Shown here piece after piece: positions 31,965-41,691 of a stretch of DNA of 64,000 nucleotides. Numbering within the stretch: the first letter of the stretch is position 1; each line of letters begins with the position of its first letter. Source of the stretch: JBARDN01 sp963755705 (lineage in GTDB: Bacteria; Desulfobacterota; Binatia; Binatales; Binataceae); assembly GCA_963755705.1 (NCBI GenBank), contig CAVWKW010000001.1:1798001-1862000 (forward strand), given 5' to 3'. A program made the translations under genes and the position numbers. The notes under the pieces are model-generated. The model ran no database searches and was not told the DNA's origin. It saw nothing but the letters and a program-made list of their open reading frames with translations.

Positions 31965-34844
31965 ATGGCGACGGCGCGGACTATTGTCCGGCGCAAAGCC
32001 TGCTTTGCCTTCGTGGCGATGATCGCTGCGGGAGCGGCGGCCGCGCTTATCGCGATTGCCGGGGATCAGCCGATCGCGAGCCTGGTCTTCGGCCAGAGCG
32101 ATTTCTACAAAAACGCACCCAACTTCGTCAACGGCGCAGGAATGGCGGCGCCGAGCGCGGTTGCGATCGACACGTCCTCGTCACCCAATCACGTGTGGGT
32201 CGCAGACACCGCGAACAACCGCGTGCTCGGATGGCACGACGCCGGCGGGTTCATCAGCGGAGCGGCGGCGGATATCGTCATCGGGCAGCCCGACTTCTTG
32301 TCGTCGGCGCCCAACCAGGGCGTCTCGCCGGGCGCCAGTACGCTGTCGGCTCCGGCGGGCGTGGGGGTTGACCGCTCGGGCAATCTTTACGTCGGTGACA
32401 GCGGGAATAATCGGGTGATGGTGTTCAGCGCACCGCTGGCGGGCTTTTCCAACACTCCGATCGTCGGCGGAGCGGCTGGGGCCGTGTTCGGGCAGGGCGG
32501 AGATTTTCAATCCAGCGCCGGATGCGCTGGCGGGCAGGTCTCTGCGGCGACGCTCTGCGAGCCAGAAGGAATCGCGCTCGACGCGGCCGGAAATCTGTTC
32601 GTTGCCGACGCCGGGAATAATCGCGTCACGGTCTATTTCACGCCATTTGCTGGCGGCCAGGTGACTCAACCCGCGAATACGGCGGCGAATCTTTTTATTG
32701 GACAGAGCGTCGCAAGCGGGTCGGCCTGCAATCAAGACGGCGCCGCCACCGTGTCCACCTTATGTTTCGAGGTTGGCGGCGCTCCGTTCGGCAGCGCCGG
32801 CGTCGCGGTGGACGCAGTGGGAGATCTGTTCGCTGCCGATAGCGGGAATGATCGCGCGCTGGAATACACCGGCCCCTTCGGCGCGAAGGAAGCCAACTCG
32901 CCCTCTGCGAATCTGGTTTTTTCCGGGAACACTCAAGTGAGCGTTCCCGACGGTATCGCGGTTGATGGCGCCGGCGACCTGTACGTCGCGTGGAATCATG
33001 GCAATGAGATCCTGGCCTACGAAGAGGCGGTCGATGGGCCCAACACGCAGCCGAATTTCACTATCGGACCGGGTGAGGGAGATCCGAGCTCGTCGAGTTT
33101 GTCGAAACCGGCCGGTCTCGCGATCGATGCCGCCAGCAATCTCTACGCGGCTGATATCGGCGATAATCGTGTGCTCGAATTCAACGAGGGCAGTTCGTTC
33201 ACGACTACGCAAGCAAGCCGCGAGCTCGGGCAGCCGGATCTCGCGCATGGCGCGGTAAATCGCGTGGACGGTTTCGGACTGGACGCCCCCGGCGGAGTCG
33301 CGATCGGAATCGCGGGCGCGCAGACGGCAGTGTACGTCGCCGACACGACAAATAATCGCGTGCTCGGATGGATCGGGCCCTCGTCTCCGGTCATTGGCGC
33401 CGCCGATATAGTGCTTGGGCAAGGCGATTTCATCTCGTCGAAGCCCAACGCCGGCGCGGCCGAAAGCGCCGCCACTCTTTCCGCGCCACAGGGCGCCGCG
33501 ACCGATTCGAGCGGCAATCTGTTCGTCGCGGATTCAGGCAATAACCGCGTGCTCGAGTTCGCCGCGCCATCGGCGGCGTGCAGCCCGTATCCGTGCGTTG
33601 ATTCCGCGCCGGCGATCATGGTGTTCGGGACCTGTGGCAACTTCAAGGAAAGCGGATGCCCTCCGAATGCAGTCAGCGCTTCGTCTCTGTTCGATCCTTC
33701 CGCGGTCGCGTTCGATCACGCGGGCGATTTGTTTATTTCGGATAGCGGCAACTCGCGCGTGCTCGAATTCAATCCGCCGTTCATCGGGGCGCCGGCCGCG
33801 ATCCGCGTATTCGGCCAGAGCGGCGATTTCTCGACCCACGAATGCAACGGCGGCGGTCCGAGCGCGCTTACACTATGCGCTCCCGGCGCGATTACCGCCG
33901 ACGGTGCGGGCGATCTGTTCGTGGCCGACACGGAAAACAACCGCGCGCTCGAGTTCGCCGCACCTTTCCCAGACTCACCCCAGGCTAGCGTCGTGTTCGG
34001 GCAAAGCGGCAGTTTCACTTCGATCGAGGCGAACTTGGGCGGCGTGTCGGGCGCGACGTTGCACGCGCCCGCCGCAGTCGCGCTCGACTCGCTGGGCGAT
34101 CTCTATATCGGCGATTCCGGCAACAGCCGCGTGCTGGAGTTCGCTCCGCCGTATAACGGAGCGCCCGCGGCGATCACGGTGTTCGGTCAAAGCACGATGA
34201 ACTCGATTGGCGCCAACCAGGGAGCCGCGCCGGACGACCTTGATGGTCTCGGACCCGATAGCCTGTCCGGCCCGTCTGCGCTCGCCTTTGACGGCGTCGG
34301 CAATCTCTACGTTGCCGACAGCGTGAATAACCGCGTCCTGATGTATCCCAACCCGGCTCCGACGCCAACCCCGACCGTGACCGCTACGATGACGACTACT
34401 CCGACGCCATCGCCGACCGTAGCCGTCACTGTCACTGCTACCCTGTCGCCGACCGTGACGGCGACTGCCACGCCGACTGCGACCAAGACCGCGACCGCGA
34501 CTCCTACCGCAACGCCGACGCCCGTCGCCGAGCGAATCACGATCCATCCGCTGCGCTTGAACTTTGGGAAGGTGAAGCTCGGCGCGTCGCGGGTCAAACA
34601 GGTGACGGTGATCAACAAAAAATCGAAACGCGCGGTCGCTGTCATAATCGAAAGCGTTGATCCGGCGCCTGCTCCTTTTACGGTCGCAAATAGGTGCCCG
34701 CGCGTGCTCGCCCCCGGCGTGCGATGCACGATCGGCGTGACTTTCGCGCCGCGGGACGCAGGTCGTGACAAGGCCTCGATTGCCATTTCTGACAACGCGA
34801 AAGGCTCGCCTCACTCTATCGAGGTTTCGGGAATCGGCAAGTGA
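31965..34844 (+). CDS. Secreted NHL-repeat beta-propeller protein with Thr/Pro linker
   Basis: A 959-residue protein with an N-terminal hydrophobic segment (residues 12-33) acting as signal or anchor. About twelve NHL-type repeats follow, each with a core like GNLFVADSGNNRVLEF, over residues 60-790. Residues about 797-856 are a Thr/Pro/Ala-rich linker (TPTPTVTATMTTTPTPSP), and the C-terminal 100 residues are an Ig-like choice-of-anchor-D/ASH domain (LNFGKVKLGASRVKQVTV and RCTIGVTFAPRDAGRDKAS). Such proteins are exposed on the cell surface or secreted. It is paired with the SBBP protein downstream, which has the same linker and end domain. Function unknown. Confidence 0.82.
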   Translation: MATARTIVRRKACFAFVAMIAAGAAAALIAIAGDQPIASLVFGQSDFYKNAPNFVNGAGMAAPSAVAIDTSSSPNHVWVADTANNRVLGWHDAGGFISGAAADIVIGQPDFLSSAPNQGVSPGASTLSAPAGVGVDRSGNLYVGDSGNNRVMVFSAPLAGFSNTPIVGGAAGAVFGQGGDFQSSAGCAGGQVSAATLCEPEGIALDAAGNLFVADAGNNRVTVYFTPFAGGQVTQPANTAANLFIGQSVASGSACNQDGAATVSTLCFEVGGAPFGSAGVAVDAVGDLFAADSGNDRALEYTGPFGAKEANSPSANLVFSGNTQVSVPDGIAVDGAGDLYVAWNHGNEILAYEEAVDGPNTQPNFTIGPGEGDPSSSSLSKPAGLAIDAASNLYAADIGDNRVLEFNEGSSFTTTQASRELGQPDLAHGAVNRVDGFGLDAPGGVAIGIAGAQTAVYVADTTNNRVLGWIGPSSPVIGAADIVLGQGDFISSKPNAGAAESAATLSAPQGAATDSSGNLFVADSGNNRVLEFAAPSAACSPYPCVDSAPAIMVFGTCGNFKESGCPPNAVSASSLFDPSAVAFDHAGDLFISDSGNSRVLEFNPPFIGAPAAIRVFGQSGDFSTHECNGGGPSALTLCAPGAITADGAGDLFVADTENNRALEFAAPFPDSPQASVVFGQSGSFTSIEANLGGVSGATLHAPAAVALDSLGDLYIGDSGNSRVLEFAPPYNGAPAAITVFGQSTMNSIGANQGAAPDDLDGLGPDSLSGPSALAFDGVGNLYVADSVNNRVLMYPNPAPTPTPTVTATMTTTPTPSPTVAVTVTATLSPTVTATATPTATKTATATPTATPTPVAERITIHPLRLNFGKVKLGASRVKQVTVINKKSKRAVAVIIESVDPAPAPFTVANRCPRVLAPGVRCTIGVTFAPRDAGRDKASIAISDNAKGSPHSIEVSGIGK

Positions 34845-35067
34845 TACGACGTTCTATGCCACGAAAAGATTGCCGAATTGCCGAAAATTGATTGATTTCG
34901 ATGGCATCGAGTGTTGCATTCTTGCAACAAGTGATCCTGCATGATACGACACGTCACGTTGGGTTCTAATCGCCTGCATCAGGGGGGAAGCTCTTTGAAG
35001 GCGCGACGATAGGCCCTCATTCGCTAACAAATAGTTGATCGGCTCGTCCTGAGGGAGGAAGAATCCG
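34845..35067. other. Gap between the two propeller genes with a palindrome
   Basis: No gene. A 7-bp inverted repeat, TGTTGCA at 34912-34918 and TGCAACA at 34923-34929 with a TTCT centre, could be an operator or hairpin; no T tract follows. A ribosome binding site GAGGGAGGAAG lies at about 35050-35060 for the next gene. Confidence 0.4.
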
Positions 35068-38000
35068 ATGTCCTTCGATGCCAAGCCAAAGAATTCTGGC
35101 TTTAGCACAGTCTCGATCACGGTAATCGCGGCGGCGCTGATGATCGGTGCGGCTGCGATTGTCAGCACGAACTCGCTACCGGCTACCCAGTCCGCGCAAT
35201 CGGTACGCACCGTCCAAACCTCGAAGGCCGATGCGGTCAAGAAAATCGCCGGAATGCCGCTGTACTTCGAGCAGAACCAGGGCCAGAGTGACGCGCAGGT
35301 TAAGTATCTCGCGCATGCCGGCGACTACACGCTGTTCCTCACCAACGACGCCGCGGTGTTCTCGATTATCGGCGGTGACAAGCGCGGAGTAATCGCGCGT
35401 GGAACTCTCGGCGGAGTGACAAACAGCCGCGACAATCGGCCCGCGCCAAAGTTGGTCGAGTCCAACGTGCGAATCCGGCTGCTCGGTGCGAGCGCGCAAG
35501 CCTCGGTGGCCGGCGCGGAGCCGCTGCCGGGCAAAGTTAACTACCTGATCGGCAACAACCCGGACAAATGGCATCGCAACGTTCCGACCTTCGGGCGCGT
35601 GCGCTACCAGGGCGTCTATCCGGGAATCGATCTCGTCTTCTACGGCACGCCCGACAAGCTTGAGTATGACCTGATCGCCAAACCCGACGCCGATACCAGC
35701 AAGATCAAGTTGGCGGTTGAGGGACCAGCGACGACCACGCTAATGCCGTCGGGAGATCTGCAGATCGCGACCGCGGCGGGGAACCTCGTGATGCGCCAGC
35801 CTCGCGTTTATCAGCAGGGTGCCGACGGATCGCAGAACCCGATCAATGGCAAGTTCACGGTGGGCAAGGACGGGATCATCGAGGCGGGAATTCCGCGCCG
35901 CGAAGTCGGCTTCGATCTCGCCAGCTACGACCGTTCGCAAACTCTCGTGATCGATCCTCAAGTGGTGCCGGATGTTGCCGTGCCGCAGATTCCGTATTCG
36001 AGCTACATCGGCGGCTCGGGCGACAGCTACGGACCGATCAACCTCGAGCAGTTCGGCACGATTCCCGGGATAGACGACCTGATCGTGTCTGACCTCGGAA
36101 TCGATATAGCAGTGGATACGGCGGGTAACGCCTACATGGGGGGAATTGCTTTTTCAAGCAACTACCCGACGAGCTCCGCTGCGTTTCAGAAATCGAACAA
36201 TGGCGAAAAGACAGGTGACTTCGCGCCGCCCAACGCGAACCCCAACGCGGTCGTATCGAAGTTCGATACCAGTCTGAGCGGAGCGGCGTCGCTGGTCTAC
36301 TCGACCTATATCGGTGGTTCGGGAGACACCAACGGCGACGATGCGGGCGATGGCAACGGTGATCAGGGCAATGGAATCGTGGTCGATACGGCTGGCAATG
36401 CCTACCTGGTCGGACTGACCTATTCGACAAATTTCCCCGGCACTTCGTCGTGCGGATTCACTGTGGGACAGACGAACAATCAGGGCGCGACCAGCGACAA
36501 CAACGGCTTCGTCGCGCAGATAAACGCTGCCGGTACCAGCGTCAAATCCTGCTACATCAACGGCAGCACCGGCGCACCGGCGATTCGCGTCGCGCTCAGC
36601 GGCTCGAATCTTTTCATCGTCGGCGCGACCACCGTCACTAACAAGAGCAAGGTTAACTTTCCAGCTACCACCAGCGCGTATCAGACCACGGGTCCCGATG
36701 CGTACGGTAACAGCGCCGCATATTTCATTTCGATGCCAACGAGCCTCGCCTCGATTACCTATGCGAGCTTCTACGGCGGCACCGGCACCGAGACCGGTGG
36801 CGAAGCGGCGCTGGCGGTCACGGCGGATGCCTCGGGACATGCCTGGATAACGGGATTAACCTTTTCATCTGATGACGGCGTGTTCCCGCTGGTCAACGAG
36901 TTCCAGAGTGCCAACAATGCTGTGAACAATGGCGCTACGAATGCCTTCATCGCGGAGTTCAATCCAGCCGCAAGCAGTACTGCCTCGCTCCCTTACAGCA
37001 GTTTTTTCGGCGGAGAAGGCGTCAATACCGATGCCGGCGGCTTTGGCGAACTCGGGACCGGAATCGCCGTGGATGCCGCAGGCGACGTCTTCGTCAGCGG
37101 CATCGCGTTTTCGGCGGGGACGGCTCCTGCGGGCCTGAAGACCACCGGCGGCAACCGTGCGACTCCCTACCAGGCGGCCAACAAAGCCGCGACTAATCAG
37201 GGAGCCAATGCGTTTGTGGTAAAACTCGATCCGGCGGACAGCGGCGACAACCAGGCGCTCTATGAGACTTACCTGGGCGGATCAGGCACCAGCCTCGATG
37301 GGTTTACCGGCTTGGCGCCGGGTGGTGGAGATCTGCCGCTCTCTATGACGATCGACGCGGACGATCATGTGTACATCGCGGGAGCTACCACCTCGACGGA
37401 CTTTCCGTTGTCGAGCGGTGCGTGCGGTGAATCCAACAATAGCTCAGGTGTCTCGATCGATGGTTTGGTTACGGTTCCGATCACCGCGTTCGTTACCGAA
37501 CTTAATCCGGCTGGCGGCAGCACTACTGGTTTGGCCTATTCCACGTATTTGAGCGGCTCTGGTATGGCGGACGCCGGAACCGGAATCGCGCTTGATCCGT
37601 CAGGCAATATTTTCGTAGGCGGGGTGACCTACTCGAGCGATTTCCCAATCACCTCGAACGCGTTCCAGACCATCAACAACGCTTCAGGGAATCAATCAAC
37701 CAACGCGTTCATCACGAAGATCGATCCGGCAGGAAGCGTCTGCCCGACGCCGTTCCCGTCGCCAACCGCGACTTCGACCAGCGCGACGCCGACGGCCACC
37801 TCGACCAGAACCGCCACTCCGACAGTGACGCCAACGTCGATTCCTCCTACGGCGACGGCAACGCGCACGGCCACCCCGACCGCTACCCGCACGGCCACTC
37901 CGACTGCGACCGGCACCGGCACTCCAACCCGTACGGCGACGCCTACCGCGACGGGAACGGCTTCGAGGACCGCGACGCCTACCGCGACGGGCACGGCTTC

Positions 38001-38556
38001 GAGGACCGCGACACCTACCGCGACGGGAACGGCTTCGAGGACCGCGACACCTACGGCGACTGCGACCCGCACGGCCACGCCAACTGCTACACCAACCGGC
38101 ACAGCGAGCCGCACGGCAACTCCGACACCAACCACAACCGCGACGGCCACAGGTACGCAAACCTCGACGCCGACAGCGACCGTCACCGCGACGCCCACAT
38201 CAACCCCGACGCCCGGCGGACCGGTCTTGAGCGTGAGCACCACCTCAATTGACTTCCCCAACCGCGCGGGCGGACGCGGCCGGGCGACGCGTAAGTTCAC
38301 GGTCACCAACACCGGAACCTCGGCTTTGACCGGCTACGTCAGTCCGCTCGAGGACGACGGCTTCCGCGTGCGCAAGGGCGGTGGCAACTTCGACCTCGCT
38401 CCGGGCCAGTCGAAGACCGTGACGGTGGTGTTCGCTCCGCCGCGCGGTAAGACCAGCTACAGCTCGAAGGTCGTGATCACCTCGAACGATCCGAATGATC
38501 GGCAATTGAGCGTGCAGCTGACCGGAATTGGCACTCCGGTTCAGAAAGGCGACTGA
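35068..38556 (+). CDS. Large secreted SBBP-repeat beta-propeller protein
   Basis: An 1162-residue protein. An N-terminal hydrophobic segment (residues 14-35) is followed by the domain that precedes SBBP repeats (MPLYFEQNQGQSDAQVKYLA, then VRYQGVYPGIDLVFYG and LEYDLIAKPDADTSKIKL, residues 65-300), then SBBP repeats (for example GNAYLVGLTYSTNFPGTS, residues 305-885). Residues 890-1048 are a Thr/Ala/Pro linker that contains a 12-residue unit repeated three times, and the last 113 residues are a choice-of-anchor-D Ig-like domain. Probably displayed at the surface, possibly in adhesion. The gene ends at a strong terminator that hosts the intron insertion. Confidence 0.85.
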   Translation: MSFDAKPKNSGFSTVSITVIAAALMIGAAAIVSTNSLPATQSAQSVRTVQTSKADAVKKIAGMPLYFEQNQGQSDAQVKYLAHAGDYTLFLTNDAAVFSIIGGDKRGVIARGTLGGVTNSRDNRPAPKLVESNVRIRLLGASAQASVAGAEPLPGKVNYLIGNNPDKWHRNVPTFGRVRYQGVYPGIDLVFYGTPDKLEYDLIAKPDADTSKIKLAVEGPATTTLMPSGDLQIATAAGNLVMRQPRVYQQGADGSQNPINGKFTVGKDGIIEAGIPRREVGFDLASYDRSQTLVIDPQVVPDVAVPQIPYSSYIGGSGDSYGPINLEQFGTIPGIDDLIVSDLGIDIAVDTAGNAYMGGIAFSSNYPTSSAAFQKSNNGEKTGDFAPPNANPNAVVSKFDTSLSGAASLVYSTYIGGSGDTNGDDAGDGNGDQGNGIVVDTAGNAYLVGLTYSTNFPGTSSCGFTVGQTNNQGATSDNNGFVAQINAAGTSVKSCYINGSTGAPAIRVALSGSNLFIVGATTVTNKSKVNFPATTSAYQTTGPDAYGNSAAYFISMPTSLASITYASFYGGTGTETGGEAALAVTADASGHAWITGLTFSSDDGVFPLVNEFQSANNAVNNGATNAFIAEFNPAASSTASLPYSSFFGGEGVNTDAGGFGELGTGIAVDAAGDVFVSGIAFSAGTAPAGLKTTGGNRATPYQAANKAATNQGANAFVVKLDPADSGDNQALYETYLGGSGTSLDGFTGLAPGGGDLPLSMTIDADDHVYIAGATTSTDFPLSSGACGESNNSSGVSIDGLVTVPITAFVTELNPAGGSTTGLAYSTYLSGSGMADAGTGIALDPSGNIFVGGVTYSSDFPITSNAFQTINNASGNQSTNAFITKIDPAGSVCPTPFPSPTATSTSATPTATSTRTATPTVTPTSIPPTATATRTATPTATRTATPTATGTGTPTRTATPTATGTASRTATPTATGTASRTATPTATGTASRTATPTATATRTATPTATPTGTASRTATPTPTTTATATGTQTSTPTATVTATPTSTPTPGGPVLSVSTTSIDFPNRAGGRGRATRKFTVTNTGTSALTGYVSPLEDDGFRVRKGGGNFDLAPGQSKTVTVVFAPPRGKTSYSSKVVITSNDPNDRQLSVQLTGIGTPVQKGD
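37945..38052 (+). repeat. 36-bp tandem repeat, three copies, in the SBBP gene linker
   Basis: Three head-to-tail 36-base units (37945-37980, 37981-38016, 38017-38052) differing at one or two bases. Each encodes TATGTASRTATP within the Thr/Pro linker. Units of exactly 12 codons keep the frame, so copy number can change without harm. Confidence 0.9.
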
Positions 38557-38591
38557 CCTGGTTATCAGGACTGACGATTTACCCTGAAACG

Positions 38592-38628
38592 GCGAAAGGC
38601 CCGGGAGCAATCCCGGGCCTTCGCTTTT
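38592..38628 (+). terminator. Strong terminator after the SBBP gene, intron target
   Basis: Hairpin with arms AGGCCCGGGA and TCCCGGGCCT around GCAA, extended outward by GCGA/TCGC, then CTTTT. The group II intron begins directly after the T run at 38629, as expected for introns that home to terminator stem-loops. Confidence 0.85.
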
Positions 38629-40492
38629 GTGCGCCCAGCATGGCGCGTGACTTGGAGGTGAAAGTCCTCTGTGCGAGCAGGCCGCGTCGAGCACTAGCGA
38701 AGCGCAAGGGCGTCATCGTGAGATGAGGTCTGGAGGAAGCGCGGAGCAAAGCCGCGAGCCGACGAACAGGAACCGGATACAAGGCGAGGTGGCTCAGGGC
38801 GAGCGGGCAAATGACCGCGAAGCTCTATCGGCCAAGGAGTCATCGCGTAGATCCGGCGGTTGTGCGGCGAAGGTCACGGAGCCTTACCTGGGGAGATCTC
38901 GCTTTATGCCTGAAAGGGCGACGCGCAGGAGCGCGGAGCGAGAAGTCAGCAGAGGCCGTAGTAGTCAGCGGGATACGGCAGATGCCTCGATGTCCGCGCT
39001 GATGAAGGGCCGAACGGAAGGGAGAGCGAAACCGCTGTGAGTCCGAAAGACGCCAGGCGCCAGAAGCCCGAGCAATTGGGGCTGCCGCTGGAAGGTAGAG
39101 GTGAAGCCTCGAGGGTCCAGCGCAGCGGTGAAGCGTCGACGCTGACGAACGGAGAGGAGCGCTCGGGAAGCGACCGCCTGATGGAAGCGGTGGTTGCGCG
39201 CGGCAACGTCAGGGCGGCGTTGACGCGGGTACGTGAGAACCGGGGCAGCCCCGGAGTCGATGGCATGACGGTGGAAGAACTGCCGCAGTACCTGATGGAG
39301 CACTGGCAGGAAGCCCGCGAGCAACTACTCGCTGGAACTTACCAGCCCAAAGCGGTGCTGAGGCGGGAGATTCCCAAGCGCGATGGCGGAGTGCGAGAGC
39401 TCGGCATTCCGTGCGTGCTCGACCGGCTCATCCAACAGGCGATACTGCAGGTGCTGCAGCCGCGATTGGACCCCAGCTTCTCGGAGCACTCCTACGGCTT
39501 CCGACCGGGGCGCAGCGCGCACGACGCGGTGTTAGCGGCGCAGCGCTATGTGCAGGAAGGACGCCACTGGGTGGTGGACGTGGACCTGGAGAAGTTCTTC
39601 GACCGGGTCAACCACGATGTGCTGATGGGAAGACTGGCGCGGCGAATCGATGACTCGCGGCTCCTGCGGCTAATCCGCCGCTATCTCAACGCCGGCCTGA
39701 TGGCCGACGGGGTAGTGATGGAGCGCACTGAAGGAACGCCGCAGGGAGGACCACTGTCGCCACTGCTGGCGAATCTCCTGCTCGACGAAGTGGACAAGGA
39801 GCTGGAGAAACGCGGGCACACGTTCGTGCGCTATGCCGACGACTGCAACGTCTATGTGCGGTCGCGGCGCGCGGGAGAACGGGTGATGGCGGCGCTGGAG
39901 CGGATGTACGCCAAGCTCCGACTTAAAGTGAATCGCGAGAAGAGCAAGGTGGAACTCGCGCACAAGCGCAGCCTCTTGAGCTACAGCTTCTGGTACGCCA
40001 GGGGCGGCGCGGTGGCATGCCGGGTCGCACCCAAGGCGCTGCGCGCGCTCAAGCAACGCGTGCGGCTGATAACCAGACGCAGCGGCGGACGGAGCATGAG
40101 AAGCGTAGTCGCGGAACTGAGGAAGTATCTGCCGGGATGGAAGCAATACTTCCAACTGGCGGACACGCCCAAGACCTTCGCTGACTACGACAAATGGCTC
40201 CGCCACCGGCTGCGGGCGCTGCAACTCAAGCAGTGGAAGCGCGGCTCGAAGATCTATACCGAGATGCGCCGCCTCGGACTGTCGGACGCGGTCGCGGCGC
40301 AAGCCGCGGCGGTTAACCGACGCTGGTGGCATCGGGCCGCCATGTCGGTCCACGCCGGCCTCACTGCCCGCTACTACGACCGACTTGGAGTACCCAGACT
40401 TGCCGATTAACCTCAACCTTCCGAACCGCCGGATGCGGACCCGCATGTCCGGTGGTGTGGCAGGGGAGTAGCGCTGCGGCGCTACCCCCTAT
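38629..40492 (+). mobile_element. Group II intron, class C-like, with maturase gene
   Basis: The 5' end GTGCGCCCAGCATGGCG fits the group II consensus GUGYG, and the following GACTTGGAGGTGAAAGTCC is typical of domain I. Domain V is at about 40423-40457 (left arm ACCGCCGGATGCGG, right arm GCATGTCCGGTGGT), and domain VI follows (GGGGAGTAGCGC and its partner), ending CCCCCTAT at 40492. The maturase gene lies in domain IV. Insertion right after a terminator hairpin is the known preference of class IIC introns. Ends are set by eye and could be off by a few bases. The element appears complete. Confidence 0.82.
39037..40410 (+). CDS. ltrA: Group II intron reverse transcriptase/maturase
   Basis: A 457-residue protein. 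Reverse-transcriptase motifs are in order: VRENRGSPGVDGMTVEEL, RELGIPCVLDRLIQQAILQV, HSYGFRPGRSAHDAV, VVDVDLEKFFDRVNHDVL, GTPQGGPLSPLLANLLL and the catalytic RYADDCNVYV. The maturase X domain ends in LPGWKQYFQLADTP and WLRHRLRALQLKQWKRG. No HNH endonuclease domain is present, as usual for class C. It begins at GTG 39037 and has a 50-residue polar lead (LGLPLEGRGEASRVQRSG) common in this subfamily. It promotes splicing and mobility. Confidence 0.95.
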   Translation: MSPKDARRQKPEQLGLPLEGRGEASRVQRSGEASTLTNGEERSGSDRLMEAVVARGNVRAALTRVRENRGSPGVDGMTVEELPQYLMEHWQEAREQLLAGTYQPKAVLRREIPKRDGGVRELGIPCVLDRLIQQAILQVLQPRLDPSFSEHSYGFRPGRSAHDAVLAAQRYVQEGRHWVVDVDLEKFFDRVNHDVLMGRLARRIDDSRLLRLIRRYLNAGLMADGVVMERTEGTPQGGPLSPLLANLLLDEVDKELEKRGHTFVRYADDCNVYVRSRRAGERVMAALERMYAKLRLKVNREKSKVELAHKRSLLSYSFWYARGGAVACRVAPKALRALKQRVRLITRRSGGRSMRSVVAELRKYLPGWKQYFQLADTPKTFADYDKWLRHRLRALQLKQWKRGSKIYTEMRRLGLSDAVAAQAAAVNRRWWHRAAMSVHAGLTARYYDRLGVPRLAD

Positions 40493-40513
40493 GCCGATTT
40501 AGGACGCCGATTG

Positions 40514-41320
40514 CTACATCACATGCGAGGCCGTGCGATGCACCGTCAGCGCGTAGCGAGAGCCCTTGCGCTCGAGCCGCACCCGGGCGCCAAAGGCCGC
40601 TGATAGCGTCTTCGAGTTGAGCACTCGCGCGCGCGCACCGGCGGCCAGCACGTGGCCTTTACGCAGCACGATCACGTGCGAGAAGGCGGGCGTGATCTCC
40701 TCAACATGATGCGTCACCAGCATCATCGCGGGTGCGGTGCGCCTGCGCGCCATCCGCTCGATGAATTGCAGGAAATGCTCGCGCGCGACCGGATCGAGGC
40801 CCGCGCACGGCTCGTCGAGGATCAGCAGCCGTGGCGCGGCCATCAGCGCGCGCCCAATCAGCACGCGCTGGCGCTCGCCCTGCGAAAGATACCCCCACGC
40901 GCGCCCGGTCAGTGCATCCGCCTCGACCCGGCGCAGGATCGCGGCGGCAGCGCGGCGGTCGCGCGGCGCGGTCTCGCCCCAGTATCCGATCATCGCGAAC
41001 TTGCCGGAGAGCACGGCGTCGAGCGCGGTTTCGTTCTCGGGCATGAGTTGCTGGATTGACGAGCTGACCATCCCGATCCGCGTGCGCAGCTCGCGCCAGT
41101 CGGCACGGCCGAAAGTCTCGCCCAGGACGCGGATAGTTCCACGTGTGGGCGGCAGGTATCCGGTCAGCGCCCGCAGCATCGAGGTTTTCCCCGAGCCGTT
41201 GGCGCCCAGGATCGCCCAGTTCTGTCCGCGCTCGACGCGCCAGTCGATTCCGCCCAGGATCGGCGCATCGCGCTCGATCACCAGCCCCGAGAGTTCGATT
41301 ATCGGATCAGATTTTTTCAT
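40514..41320 (-). CDS. ABC transporter ATP-binding protein (ModF/YlmA-like)
   Basis: A 268-residue single ATPase domain with Walker A LGANGSGKTS (near residue 38), Q-loop SSSIQQLMPENET, signature YLSQGERQRVLIGRAL, Walker B LLILDEPCAGLD and H-loop LVTHHVEEI. The sequence resembles stand-alone YlmA/ModF-type ATPases with no partner permease gene nearby. It converges on the group II intron. Role unknown, possibly in cofactor metal handling or regulation. Confidence 0.85.
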   Translation of the reverse strand: MKKSDPIIELSGLVIERDAPILGGIDWRVERGQNWAILGANGSGKTSMLRALTGYLPPTRGTIRVLGETFGRADWRELRTRIGMVSSSIQQLMPENETALDAVLSGKFAMIGYWGETAPRDRRAAAAILRRVEADALTGRAWGYLSQGERQRVLIGRALMAAPRLLILDEPCAGLDPVAREHFLQFIERMARRRTAPAMMLVTHHVEEITPAFSHVIVLRKGHVLAAGARARVLNSKTLSAAFGARVRLERKGSRYALTVHRTASHVM

Positions 41321-41691
41321 CGCGATCGAACCCGCAGATTACACAGATCGCGCGGATTGGGCATCCCCGCGCCGGCGGAAGAACCGTTTTTTTACGCCAA
41401 AAGTGACCGAGGTTTTCAGACCTGTTGTAAAAATATTTGGCTCAAAACGGCGTCTTGCAGGCGATCCCGCGCGCATCTCCCGCAAATTTTATCGCTTCGC
41501 ATAAAGTCCCTCTGGCGCAAGGGTTTCGCGGCTTGACGGCGAGCCAATTTCGCGGCCGATCCGGCTCGCGGAGAGGGTCACTTATCCCTCTGGATCCGTC
41601 CCTAACACTCGTTAGAGTTTTTGCCAGATTTGTTCATGGCTGAACTGTTCAGCCTTATTTATTTTTTTGATTCGCCGCAAAATGCCTCTCG
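41321..41691. other. 371-base gap at the left edge of the phage-like cassette
   Basis: No gene is seen, and no terminase, portal or integrase remnant. A hairpin GGCTGAAC-T-GTTCAGCC at 41638-41654 is followed by a T-rich run (41655-41668), a likely terminator that would shield the cassette from upstream transcription. A short inverted repeat CTAAC/GTTAG lies at 41602-41615. No clear promoter pair is visible. Confidence 0.5.

Noticed and set aside
37945..38052. Tandem repeat as a possible CRISPR array
   Set aside because: Units are head to tail without spacers, in frame, and encode the Thr/Pro linker.
38629..40492. Retron or diversity-generating retroelement
   Set aside because: The reverse transcriptase has the maturase X domain and the DNA has group II intron ends with domains V and VI; no template repeat or msr/msd region is seen.
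41602..41668. Attachment site for the phage-like cassette
   Set aside because: No matching direct repeat is visible at the right border near 57452-57480; the hairpin and T run fit a terminator better.
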